DNA from: Acanthopleura granulata
Lineage: Eukaryota > Mollusca > Polyplacophora > Chitonida > Chitonidae
Direction: 5' to 3'
DNA length: 64,000 nucleotides
NCBI GenBank assembly: GCA_016165875.1
Contig: JABBOT010000002.1
Location: 110,001-174,000 of the forward strand
Shown in pieces: positions 46,423 through 60,200 of the stretch. Every line of letters begins with the position of its first letter. Position 1 is the first letter of the stretch. A program made the position numbers and the translations under genes. Below the pieces are notes generated by a model. It was not told the DNA's origin, searched no databases, and saw only the letters and a list, made by a program, of their open reading frames with translations.

Positions 46423-47864
46423 CGACACATCCATTCCCCACCCGTCCCCACCACTTCCTGTGCCCCTGAACCTTCGATACAAAATCTAATTAGTGTTTTT
46501 ATACCTCAAGTAGTTATGAGAAATACACACTCCTCCAAAGCTACCCTGCCCACTGAATCACCACTAACAAGCGACAATTGCCACTTTGGGAACGAGAACG
46601 ATATTTTTGACTGAATGAAATCGCAACGTTTTCAGTGATATCGGTAATCCTGAATTAACAATGTCAGGACTGGGTTTTCAATGATAAACATGGTGAACAA
46701 CGCATTGAAAACGGACATTTTACCAAAACACAACACTCAAGTGTACAATACATTTTATTCATACCATTGATTTTTTGTATACACGTGGAATAGAATTTAA
46801 GTGTATAATGTGTTTATGACAAGCTTTGCTCTAACAGTGCATATCACACTAATAACAACTTTTGTCATACACATTAGAGCGCATGCGCCGCTTTCTACTT
46901 TCGGTTTACATGACTATCATTATCATGTTGACCTTTATACTCCGCGCGGCAAACATGGGATTGTTTATCCGTGTTTAGCCTTAGCCTCATTACTGTCCTC
47001 GCGTGGACCTGCTGTCAGCATTCGTCATTAAAATTACCTAAGGTGTCCGGGGGAATCATGTGTACACTTTAGATAAATATGTATATGCATATGTGTCATT
47101 TATTGATAGACAGAAATGTTAAGGCTGGCTTCTCTTCTTTCCTCATCACCGAGGCCTCAGTGACCTTGACGTTGTCCAAGACTTCTGCGAAAGCAAAATT
47201 CAAGTGCTGGCCGAGAGCGATGCAGGTTATGTAAGGTATGCGCATGCCCGGTTGGTCACAAAGACTTTGCTGCCGAGTATAACAAAGTGTGAAAAAGGAT
47301 TGTAACATTTTATTTCGCAATACATCAACAACAAGGCGTTAACAAACCAAACAACCACACATTTCACTGTACAATCTATTTTAAAGCACAGTACTTTAAA
47401 TAGATACCGTTTGCTTCAAATAAATCGATCAGCAAATACAACCTGACAAATGAAGTGTTACGTAGAAGGGGTCGCATGCCTTCTTTTGTACTGTGGCTTG
47501 CCATCTTACAGAGCTACAAAATCTTTACACATTGTAGTGTAAATTTTCAGACAACTGCATATTTAATGACATAATAAATTATCATTAAATATACAAACGT
47601 CATTAAATTGTTTTGGTACCATGTATTGTTTCTCCGAGGGATGTATTCGGCTTATATAAGAGTCATATTCTTCATACTCAATCACATAATTAGATAAATA
47701 AACAATACGTCCATAATATAGGTATAATATATGGATTTCTTAGGCATCCATAAAACTGATCACACTTGCATAAATGCAAATTTGTTTTGATTCTAACAAT
47801 GAGCAACAAGTAAATAAATAAATAAATAAAGATATTAATAAATAAATAAATACATTACAAAATA
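46423..47864. other. Intergenic space between the 3' ends of genes A and B
   Basis: No gene recognised. AAAT simple repeats at about 47812-47851. A minus-strand open segment at 47096-47320 shares a short block (CACAAAGACTTTGCT) with 19190-19215 and is probably an old repeat. Confidence 0.45.
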
Positions 47865-47870
47865 TTTATT
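47865..47870 (-). terminator. Candidate polyadenylation signal for gene B
   Basis: TTTATT on the plus strand (AATAAA on the minus) about 150 bases after the gene B stop. The region is rich in AAAT repeats, so the match may be chance. Confidence 0.3.
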
Positions 47871-48017
47871 ACAAAATAAGTATTAAACTTTGAAGCCGTG
47901 GACTTAGTTAACCAAGAGTTAAACACGAAGATGTGTTCTTTCATATAAGGCAGATTAAATTCTTCAGATCCAAGTTTGGGATTAGAGATTATGACTTTTT
48001 CTTCTGGGTCTTTGCCC

Positions 48018-48249
48018 TCAAGCTAGCCTGTAATCCGCATAAGTCGTTTTGGTCGGAGTTTCCTTGCTGGCCAGTTCACGGGGTGAACAGATTACACCGG
48101 ACGATATGTCCACAGTTCTGGCTGGAGTTTTGTCTAAGTCCAGATATTCGCTCATCTCGCTCAGCGCGTCCTCAATGGTTTTAGCTATGTCCACAAAACC
48201 GGGGCGTTCTCTGGGATTTTCCAGCCAACAGTTGAAAACTAATTCAAAC
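48018..48249 (-). CDS. Gene B exon: kinase end and short tail
   Basis: Encodes [19 protein letters not shown], the tail [18 protein letters not shown] and the terminus TYADYRLA followed by TAG. Compared with gene A the last exon lacks the terminal basic/aromatic segment. Confidence 0.92.
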
Positions 48250-51200
48250 CTGGGGATGTATATAAGGATTGTCATCAATGCAAGTAATTAGTTATAAATA
48301 TAGAAGACAGCAGTAGAGAGAGTAAAACCGGAGCAAATGGTCACGCATTACGGTCTGTTGTCAATTTATGTCACACGGGTTGGTTTTATTCTAACTGTTC
48401 ATGTAAGTGTTTAAGACCCCCCCTCCCCCAGCGCCATGGCTTAAACAGAATATGGAAACAAACTACAGTGACGTTAATAGCAATATACTAGACGTCGTGC
48501 AAAAGCATAGAAACTCCGAATAAAGAAATGTAAGGCATGATTGACGCTCTCGATATTTCGACTAAGTTTTACTTGTCATCTTCAGGAGAAGTAATTTGTA
48601 CAATCAACAAACACACATATATATACATTTACAGAAAAGCAGACATTACAAGGCTGAATAAAATATATTGCGATGATTGGTCAAATGATTCAACCAATGG
48701 AAACTAAACATCTATCAATCACGGTCATTCAGACAAACATCAAAAAACAGATGTAGTTATGACAGCACCAGGCATTTGACCCTAATACAAACCAAACTGC
48801 TATTGTTTCAGTGATAAATGTGAAATAAGGATTAGGACGATATCTAACGGTCATTCAGAGAAAATAGCGAATTACACACATGGTGATGACAGCACCAGGC
48901 ATTTGACCCTATTTAAAGAAACTGTATTGTTTTAGTGAAAGGTGTGAAATATGGATTATAGCCATATCTAACAGTTATACAGAGAAAACAGCAATATACA
49001 CACATAGTTTAATTACAACACCAGGCATTTGACACTATTTCGAACAAACTGTTGTTGGATTAATGATAGTTGTGAAATAAGGATCAGGGTGATCAGAGAT
49101 AGCAGTGAATGTGAAAGAAGATAATTTACAAGTGTCAAAATCATGGTGATAATACTGTTACTAAAAGAGATAAAAAAAAAAAACCAAAATAAAAAATAAA
49201 ATTAAAAAAATGTAATGTACACACATCATAGGAGAAATTGCAGTTCAACCAGCCGAAGAAAAAGCCCAAAGATGACAGACCTAGGATATGGCTTAGCCTG
49301 CCCTACGTCGGACAGTACGGGGAACGCGTAGTCAGCCAGTACCTTGGAAAAATCAGACTGAACCTTCTTAGCCAGTGTGTATAACTGTCCGATGGAAAAC
49401 AACGAAAACACAGCAAATTGTTAACAACAAAGATCGCACTCCGCGCAATTTGAGAAGTAACATTGTTTACAAATTCTGTTGTCCTGGGTGTAATGCCGCT
49501 TATATAGGCAAAACAGAACGCTGCTTGGCAATCCGCATTGATGAACATGCAACTGGAAACAGTGAGATATACTGGCACACCCAGTCCTGTGAACAATTCC
49601 ATGATTACAAGAGCTTAAATGGATTTGCCTGACAGATTACTTAACTTGCCCAACTATTCTTCTTAACACTGAAGTAATTGATACAGCTGATGACTGGAGT
49701 GTTCTTTTTGTTTAAAGAAGCGCTCGTCATTCTTAGAAACCATTCTGTGCTTAACAATGGTATAAAAGCCTCAAAAGAGCTTCACTTGTTTTTGCTAATT
49801 AGGTCCATTCTACCCTGTTCTCCTATGATGTGTGTACATTACATTTTTTTAATTTTATTTTTTATTTTCTTTTTTTGATCTCTTTTAGTAACAGTGTTAT
49901 CACAATGATTTTGTATTGACACTTGTAAATTATCTTCTTTCACATTCACTGCTATCTCTGATCACCCTGATCCTTATTTCACAACTATCATTAATCCAAC
50001 AACAGTTTGTTCGAAATAGTGTCAAATGCCTGGTGTTGTAATTAAACTATGTGTGTATATTGCTGTTTTCTCTGTATAACTGTTAGATATGGCTATAATC
50101 CATATTTCACACCTATCACTAAAACAATACAGTTTCTTTAAATAAGGTCAAATGCCTGGTGCTGTCATCACCATGTGTGTAATTCGCTATTTTCTCTGAA
50201 TGACCGTTAGATATCGTCCTAATCCTTATTTCACATTTATCACTGAAACAATAGCAGTTTGTATTAGGGTCAAATGCCTGGTGATGTCATAACTACATCT
50301 GTTTATTGATGTTTGTCTGAATGACCGTGATTGATAGATGTTTAGTCTCCACTGGTTGAATCATTTGACCAATCATCGCAATATATTTTATTCAGCCTTG
50401 TAATGTCTGCTTTTCTGTAAATGTATATATATGTGTGTTTGTTGATTGTACAAATTACTTCTCCTGAAGATGATAAGTAAAACTTAGTCGAAATATCGAG
50501 AACGTCAACCGTGCGTTACATTTCTTTATTCGGAGTTTCTATGCTTTTGCACTTTGCTAAGCTAGTTGACGGATGAACAAGATACTAGACGTCACTGGTC
50601 TAGAATTACTCTGCCAGCTAATGTCCCGTCCATACTATTTAACATGAACCAACTTTTGTGGACAACATAAGCCAGTTCCATGTTGTGTCATGTTGTTCAA
50701 CATGTTTGCTGATACCTCCACAATGGAGAAAGAAAAGACAACAACTCCTAAGATTGTAGACCGTGTTGAACTGTGTTTCGATAAAGGACTGAAAAACTGA
50801 AGGAAAATTCAAGATTAATCAAAAGAAAGGGGGTATTAGGGTTTTCGACAGCACTCATCACTCTGGCTGTTCGGCGTGGACGTCAACGCCAAAACCAATA
50901 AATGCCTCATATATGGACCAAAGCTTGGATACGGAAAAGAGAAACGTATGGGGCATATGCCTGTCTGTTACATCTGTTCCCAATCCATTGAACATCGTCT
51001 CCATCGAATATTCCTTTCTGTCTCGGTCTTGGTAGTTTTAATGATGTTGTATTGTGTAAGCTAGAGCATTTCTCGTATTCTTGAATCAATCAGTAACACT
51101 GTCTCTTCATGAGAACAAAGCCTTTCCCTAACCTTTGGGACCTCCATTTTATCCGGATCACGTGTCTTAGCAAAATGCCATGATCCCTAACTGCATAAAC

Positions 51201-54200
51201 ATGGCACAAATTGTGTTGATAAACACAAGGTTTATTCATGTTATCTAAACCAAGTTGGACCCTGGTTCATAATGTGGACGGCCCTCATAACGCCTGGCCT
51301 TGGCATCGACAGAGTAGGGCCTACATTTCAAACTTCCTTGAGCAGCAGCTTTCAGACAAGTGTTCTCAGCGACTGCGGTGCCAGCTTACTCAATGCTGAA
51401 GAACACAATTTTATAAAGTGTCATAATGGTCCTTTTCTATAAGTATTTTGTATCACTCCGACATCTTATTTTAAACACTACAACTAGAGATCAATTATAG
51501 TTCAGCAATTACACACGCCATTTAGTTAGGAAAAGCATTGGTATTGCTTAAATACAAACGGAAAAAATGCATTTCATAAAATTTAACACTGCTTAGTCCA
51601 TTAACAGATTTGTAATCACTTTTGACAGAAAACATATTTCAAACACTTCTATGGTCAGTTATAAAGGAATATTACTTAATAAGGCCAATATCAATAACGT
51701 TAAACATTTCGTTCTGAACAGGGTTGCGACTGAAACATAATGGGAAACTCTTGAAACTCATTCCCGCCATTAAAAAACGGGTCCAAAGCCGAGTGCTCCT
51801 TTCTTCTTTCTTGGATTAACGTCACAGTCTGTCTGCGGTTTTGGACACTTTTGTGTAGCCCTTCAGGGCCCCCGATTACATGAATTAGGTAACTTACACA
51901 GCATCCGGGCATGTGTCAGGTTTGGGAAGTCTCTGACCTCTCTCCAGTTCCGGAAGTACCTGAGCATTCTCCAGCTCAGGGTAAGGCACCTTTCCCAGAG
52001 TGAAGATCTCCCATACCGTCACGCCATACGACCACTAAAGGGTTAAATGAGAAAAAACTTCCACTGAATAATGGTTATAAGTTTTAGTTAAATCTGTAAT
52101 AAATTCTATTACATATCTTTACTGTTTTCATATTCAAGTGACTGGGTATCGATTAATCTAAGATGAAGGTACCACTGGCCGATTCCACAAAGCCAAAAAC
52201 TGAAACACAGGTTTACAACCTATCTTTGAGGTACGTGAATAAAAATTTTAACCACCCTATCATTATTATCTCAAGACAAATGTTTCGAAATTTCAACTTC
52301 GAGTATCGAAAACTAAGCGTTGTGAGGACGTTTTAATTATTGGTTTAAGTCAGAAATATTTTTGTGGAATTAAGCTCAGATTCAGAATCAATGAATGAAT
52401 GATTAAGGCTTAACGCCACACTGGCAATATCTCAGCCGTATTGTGACCACCCCCAGATTGAGAACAGCACTTACCACGTCAGTATAGATGTTAAACACTC
52501 GATCCTGCAGACTTTCTACGGCCATCCATTTGATGGGCAGTAACTTGTTCTTGTCCTGACGATAGTAACTATTAGAGTAGATATCTCTGGTCAAGCCGAA
52601 GTCCGCTACCTTTACCACCATGTTACCGTCTAACCTGTGAATTAGGGCAATAAAATCGAGCCTATTTTTTGTTTTTTGCATTAATGAATTTTTGACCCGT
52701 AATAATATAAAAAAGAAATTGGTCTTTATTTCTTGTTTTCTACATGGTTAGAATGTAACAATAATTTTTAATCTTTAATATTTGGGAGTTTCGCGAAATT
52801 CTCACATCTCAAAAACACTCTGTTTGTTACCTTCAGTTTCTTTTTTTTCCCAGCATCAACGGCCAATTAAATAACATAATAATACATTACGATTACACAT
52901 TATTTCTTGTACATAGCAATATTGTTCATGTACCCCAGAAACAAATTCTCAGAATAAAGTGATTATTTAGTGTGTTTTCAAGATATTTTTTCATAATCCA
53001 ATAACGCTCTGAACTTGGATGATTATTGTCACTTACATGCAATTTCTGGCGGCCAAATCTCTGTGGACAAACTTCATGTCTGAGAGATAGGTCATTCCTC
53101 TGGCGATGTGCAGACAGAAGGAAAGCAGCTGGTGCACTTCTGGTGCCTGAAAATTGTGACAATTTTAGAAAAGCTCACAAAATATAGATATGAATGTTAC
53201 TTCCACAAAAGCAAACACCTTTTTTAATTCTGTCAGCGTTTACCTTATCCTTCAAGTTATCCTCGTATCTGAACTTCCTCAGATATTTCTGTAAATCCCC
53301 GTGTTCCATGTAGGGCAAGACAAGGGTGGGGATGTGGGTGGTCGGGTGGACACACACTCCTATCATCGTCAGCACATTGGCGTGTCGGAAATCCGCCATC
53401 ACTATCGCCTCTTCCATGAAGGCGCTGATCTCAGGGTACACACAGTTCTCTGATTATGGAATTAAGCAAAAAGAAATACCACTTTATCAACCTTTTATCA
53501 TATCTTACCATATAACATGGGATATTCACTTAACCAGGGGTGAACCACACGAAATCCTATACGATCGACTGTTGTGAATTCGCGATTGTTAGGGCAGCAA
53601 AAGTTGAATCTTTGACTTATAATCGAATGCTAACCCCTAGATATACTAGGCTCAAAATAATCCTATTTTTCACACAGCAAGGAACCAGTCCATGAAGGCA
53701 GTAAACGCCACGATATGGCTGAGATATTGCCGATGTGGCGTTAAGCCATAATCATTCATTCATTCTTTTGAAAACTCTGAAGTGTATGAATCTCAAACAG
53801 AAAATGTAACCCAACGTGTCTAAGGGTTTAACACCGCGGTAGAGGTGCTTGTTGTGTGAAGGCCCATCCCCACTGCGAGCGACAACTAGAACTGCAACTA
53901 CAACTCCGCAGAGGTCATGAATTTTAGGCCAGTCAACGGCAAGATTAGGCCGCTGGAGTTGACCCAGATATTTCAATGACGTTGTTTCTATAAAATCCTT
54001 TTTGTAAAAGTTTACTACACATGTATTGTGACGTCATACAAATGAGCTCAGAATGGAACGTCATGAAACAAAGTATTTCTTTTCCCAACGTCATCGCGTT
54101 TGAGTTTGAATCAGTAAATATGCAATCACTAAAGTATTATGTATAAATTATGTAAATTAACACTTTTATCACTGAAGACAATTCTGATATTTAACCTCTA

Positions 54201-57200
54201 TATAAATTTTATAAACGATAAAAGCAAATCTACCAAGTATACAAGCTCAAATCTTTTTATTTGCCGAAATAAATAGCGCAACAGAATATTATGCGGGGAA
54301 GTAAACATACCAGCCGGTATGATGCGTGACAAAGTCGATGTTCTTTGAAAGGCCATCTCTATTTAATATGCATATTTCCACACGGCCCGCATTTGACAGA
54401 GGGGTGATAAGTGTGTTATATTTCTTCTGCTTTCTGCGATGTTTCTTATCCAAAGTACCGGTAGTTTTATTAACCATTCTACATGTACAGCCCCCCTTCC
54501 TCCCAACCTCACCTTTGAGAGTTTTGATGGCTATATCCTGAGCGTGGAGAGGATTGTCGTCAGGCCTGTATAGTCCACGGTACACAGTTCCAAACGCTCC
54601 TGTTCAAATTGGTAACAGATCATACATTTATTTCATCTCATGAAATAATCATAAAAATTAACAATAGAAAAAAAGAAAAATAAACAAACAAAACAAAACA
54701 AAGCGAACAGTTATCCCAAAACCTAAAGGTCTTTACTATATATCTTGAACAATGAAGCAGTGGGCTAGCAAGGATTTTAACTTTGAAAAATGTACAAAAT
54801 GAATAGGTTAAATCAGTCAATCAATTGTACCTTTTCCGACTTTGTCCAAAGTTTCGATTTTATCCGGATGAATCAAGAAGCCATATATGGTCATCTGAGA
54901 TTCGGCATCAAGAACCATCTTTAACATCGACCCGATTTCAAGTTGAACTTTTCCTTGAATAAAAAAAAGAAAGGATCTTTTATAAAATGCGATACATTGT
55001 GTGCAAAATTACTGCACAGTAAAAATGTTTTGTATTCAAGTAGAGATAATTAATTGTTATGAAGTATCTAAATCGTTTGCCTTGATTTCGCTATCGAGCT
55101 TCGACGTAGGCTAGTAATTCTGTAAACAACGATACTGAATATGGTCAAAGTTTAATTGGCGGTAGAACGTCGAGGAGGGCTAAACAGTCTTAATTAGTAA
55201 GCGCTCCGAGAAGAGAAATCTCCGTCACAGATACATGTAAAATGTACAAATTCACTGATTACAGCATCGGCCTAATGATCACATGGTGAACAAAGGGACA
55301 GTACTCTGCTAGACACTATTACAAGGTATAAGATTCATGTGCTTCTTGGCAATGGTGAAAAATTTCCAGGATCTGAGTCACTGTCAAAATGTGACCAGCT
55401 GGTGCGTGGCACAAAAGTTTATCAAAGTCAGTCCATACTCTTTCCGTAAAGTTGATGATATGCAGACAGAAACCCCGATAAGCAAAGGTCAGTGGAAGCA
55501 TAACTTTCATGGCCGAGGCAACCAATACATTTTAATGGGTGCGTTGTTACGAAAACGTCAATTGAGGCGTCTACACCAAGGAATTCGCCTTTTCGAATCC
55601 AAGTCCAAGGGCTTTATATCCAGAACTTTGTCATCTAATCGATAAGGTGTGATAGTTTCCTTTTCACTTAAGAATCTGAACTTATCTGAGTGAACTTTTC
55701 TTTACAACGGCATGAAAACTACAATCACATACAGAAGAAATGGCACTAAGAATTGCCATAATTGGCATTCGCGTCTGTCAATACGCTTACAGAAAACGCT
55801 AGGCACGAATTTGGATGGAATTTTGTGCACAAGTTGGTCTCATTTGAGCTAAGTGTCAATTCTGGTGGTGATCCTGATCAAGATTCGTTTCCAGGAATTT
55901 TCTACATCGGTTCCTGATGATATGATAGAAATACATAGCATTCCCCATTGCCTGTAATGATAGAGCAATTTTTACTAAGGGGCAAAGGTTTGAACTCTCG
56001 AAATACCTTCTAGTTATGTTCTATTTATTTGTCTCTGTTTATTATAAATTTATAATAAATAAATTTATTTATTTGCTCTGTAAACGACGAGGGTCCATCG
56101 TTAGGGGGGCCTCGGTTAGCCTGCTAGCGCAGCGCAATGACCTAGAAACCTCCCACCAGTTTTTTGCGCTGGGAGTTCAAGTCCAGCTCATGCTGGCTTC
56201 CTGTCCGGCCGTATGTGGTAAGGTCTGCCGGCAACCTACGGATGGTTGGGGGTTTCCCCCTGGCTCTGCCCCGTTACCTCCCACCATAATGCTGGCCGCC
56301 GTCGTGTAAGTGAAATGTTCTTGAGGGTGGCATAAAACTCCAATCAAATGAATAAATAAATAAAACTATAAACAACGCATCTAACCTCTGGGAGTAGATT
56401 GTAGGTCAGAGATAGAGGTCAGGTTTTGGTGCTCTGTCTCCTTGGGGCGTTGATCTCTTTGGCGTCTGCAGCGTTTACGGCGGATGTAGATGACAGGCGC
56501 AAGAATCAGACCTAAGACTGCCAAAGTTGTTCCTTAAAAAAGAGTGGAAAAATACATTGAATTCTGTATTACTTCAGCCTGTAAGAAAGATCCAAGTGGC
56601 TCTGATGCATGTTCTCAGCGGTTATTTTGTCACCTTATCTTATACCAGGTACCTGACAAGGGGCAATATTTTTCTGTGATCTGTATTGTCTCGTAATTTG
56701 TCACACTTTTTCGCACTGTTTGGCGCCAAAACAGGAAGGCCGTCGATCGTTCCGAAAAGACCAACAACGCCCACACATACTGCATAACTGAACTCTTACT
56801 GACTCTCTTGTCATGGCTTTTCCTGCTGCTCAATGCAGAGCATAAAGTTATCTTACGTGCGCAAGACCATTCAACGCGAGAGAGACAAGGTTCTGCGAAA
56901 CACATTTTTGAGGACTGTGTTAAAGTGCCACTCAGGTCAGAATGCAAAATACATATAAACAATAATGTTGTGTAAAAGAAATCTTACGGAACAAAGCTAA
57001 CATCTTGGTTTAAAAGGATTTGCGATGCATAACACTGTTCAACCCATATGACTCAAGATTCCCTAAAAAAAAATCTTCGGCTGTGTCCGTAAAATTTTCC
57101 TGAAGTGACATGATAATATCTTTTATATGACGTCGAATCAGGCAGATGCGACGTCGTGTCAGGCAATAACTTAGGGATAAAGTCAAGAGCGCTTGAAAGG

Positions 57201-60200
57201 GCGGCATCATTTGTGGATACACGTCAGCCATTAGTGACGTCGTGTGTTCGTGTGTGACCTTACACCAGGCAAAATGAAACGACAGAAAAATTTGATGTCT
57301 GTATTCTCTGACGAAACGTACACTATTTGTTTCAATACAGTGTAATACTTTTACAATTTAGAAGATCTCAATCTGCATCATTTCATCTTGCTTTTAAGAC
57401 AATGGTGTTTTCACGCCACAGTAGCTCTTTAAGCAACAGTCCAATATCCATTAATAGTCTCATGCTAAGTAAACCATGTCCTAAAGTGAAAGAAAACCTC
57501 ACAATAAGTACAAGCGACAATAGGCAGACTATAATATTGAAAACAATGTCGAAAACAGTCTGCCTTTATTTGTTTGGTCTAACTCTTTTCTTGTTAGGTT
57601 TTACATAAACAATGCCATAAAATTCAAGCATTTAACTGTATTTTGTTAAGTCAAACATAGAAATGCAATAAATAAATAAGGGAATTTTTGAATATTGTTT
57701 ATGATGTTTTTTCTTCACTGTTGATTTTTTTTTTTTCACTGAAGGTTTTTTCTCTGACAGTTACAGGAAGGTCACCGTCGACATCTAAAGGGTACTTTGT
57801 GAAAAACAGTCAATGATAGATTGACATATACCCCTGATGTTTCAGTGTTAAATGTGCTTTACTAATCATAACTAGGCGAGATAAATTTATGCTTTGCATG
57901 GTACTATTGGATACAATTACGAGTGCATCGTGTTAAGGGATTTTAGGCCAACACGTGATACTGTCTAGAGTAAATTTATCATGTCATTAATATACATTTT
58001 TCCTTTCTTTGTTTTTAACAAGATAATGCAAGAGTTCATTTTTTTCATTCATTGATCATTTTAATAAAGATAAGGGGTAAGATACACTGCTGGTATACTC
58101 ATAGAGAAAGACGAGGGAATCATACCGCAGGTTTATCAACGGATTTCTTGATATAAAAGATTACAGCACAGATAGAATTTTTAAGTAGCAACAACTTATA
58201 CCGCCATATTTTTTTTGTATAATCAGGTAAAAACTGCAATGGTGATAATTGTAAATTATTTGACGTTAATGGTCTAGAATGCTGTCTCTGTGGTCTAGAA
58301 TGCTGTCTCTGTGCTGTCTCTGTGGTCTAGAATGCTGTCTCTGTGGTCTAGAATGCCGTGTTGGCCCACACGGCGAGGTTATTTACACTTTCAGACCTGG
58401 CACTTTATCTAACAGAGGTTGTACAACATTACTTACCCACTGCAGTTCCACCACCGTTTCCACCATAGCTTACTGTTCAGTAAATAAAACAAATCAACAG
58501 CATCAACAATGAGTGCAGGTGCCACCGCAATTAAATAAAACATTCAAAAATATTACAAACGGCCAATATGTTCCACACGTGTAAAGAAATCAATCAGTGT
58601 AACAAGCTATCCATAATACTGCAAATAGTCATTAAGTAGCGCATGCATAAATATATATAGTAAAATTGATTTCCCGATCATCCTGACAACCGATAATCGA
58701 AATTGCAAATCCATCGTATGTATCATGTACCTTGATGTAGTCTACACTTGGACCAAGTTTCACTGAAATCAGACAAAAATTGAGGACTAGTAGTGTTTTG
58801 AAAGAAATGTTGACATACGGCGGTAGAAGAGACAGACAAATGATCATCAAAACTGAATACTGATATTATGAATTATGTATATTGTTGTCGTCTACACTTG
58901 ACCAAGTTTCGTTGAAATCGGACAAAAACTCTAGGAGTGGTACCTCTTCTGGTCTTCGATCCATAAAATTGTGTCAATATTCAGGAAGGGCCGAGCACTG
59001 ATGCTGTTTATATTTGACAGCCTTGTTTTCTATCTTTTGTTCACCAGTGCCTGCTGCATGGGTGAACACGTTATCCCACGACTTCATGCGTAAAGTCCAA
59101 ACATTGTCAATGGATGTTTGGACAATAGCACTAAACACATGGAAGAGTTGTTTTCTAGCATAACTAACATCCTTTAAATTGTATTACGAACATACCGTCA
59201 TATTTGCAGACATTAAATCTAACTGTGTCATCAGTGACTATGGTCACACCGACGAAGTGTTCAGGAGACATTTTCATGTAATCGGTCTTGCTTGAGGCTT
59301 TGAATTCAAGGCTCTGCCTCGTGGAACGCATTCCGTAAACCTGAAATAAGAAATCGTTAAGCCTGGACATATAAATCACATTAATACGATTGTTAGTTGG
59401 TCTCATTTTCGTAAAATAAAACAATTATCTGCTGGGGATTTTGCTGGCTCATTTGACTTAAGCGTCCCTCAATCAAAACCGAATCTTTGTCTGACCTATG
59501 GGTTCTTGTGATTAAAACAGAAGTAAATATTGCGATGCTATACGGTGGACATTTGGGACCATATTCTACAGGCCACAAGACAGTAAAGCCACTGAACTTC
59601 TGTGTTTTTACTGGTGGACGTGCTGTAACTTTTTTATTTCCACATTAAATACGGACTCAAGTGTATCGAGCTCTTGCTGGCCATTGTCCTATGAGTATAA
59701 ACCGCATTAAAAATGGGTAAATGAATTTTAATCTTATACCGTTACCGGGTCGGGTCATACCAAAAATGACCCTTGTTGCTGCCTCGCTTGCCACTCAGCA
59801 CTGAGAGATTAGAGCAAGAAAACGACTAGTTCGACCCGGTGTCAGTACAATGTGATTGGGTGTCATGTCTAGTGTCTTTGTCATGATGCTCCAGTGGCGG
59901 CAGCACTTTAGCGTCATGGACTCGCCCTGCCACAAGGAGACACAGTATGTCTACACTCCAAGGATTCCTCGTTGTCATATGACTGAAGAATTGTTGACAA
60001 TGATGTAAAGCCCGAGCATACATACATCTACCGTTATTTGTATGCTTCCTGACACAAACAGAACTGGGTGGAAAGTAGAATAAAAAGGCGTTCCAACGCT
60101 TCCTCGGGTTCTATTGTATAAATTTTTAAAGATACTAAGGCTCAGTGGTGTGATATCGTTTATCGGTGTGACTCATACCCAGGTCATGCTAAGGTTTCAT

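Noticed and set aside
55319..55645. Overlapping frames of about 70-100 codons on both strands in the gene B juxtamembrane intron
   Set aside because: No family similarity, no consistent splice sites, and the flanking exons already join in phase.
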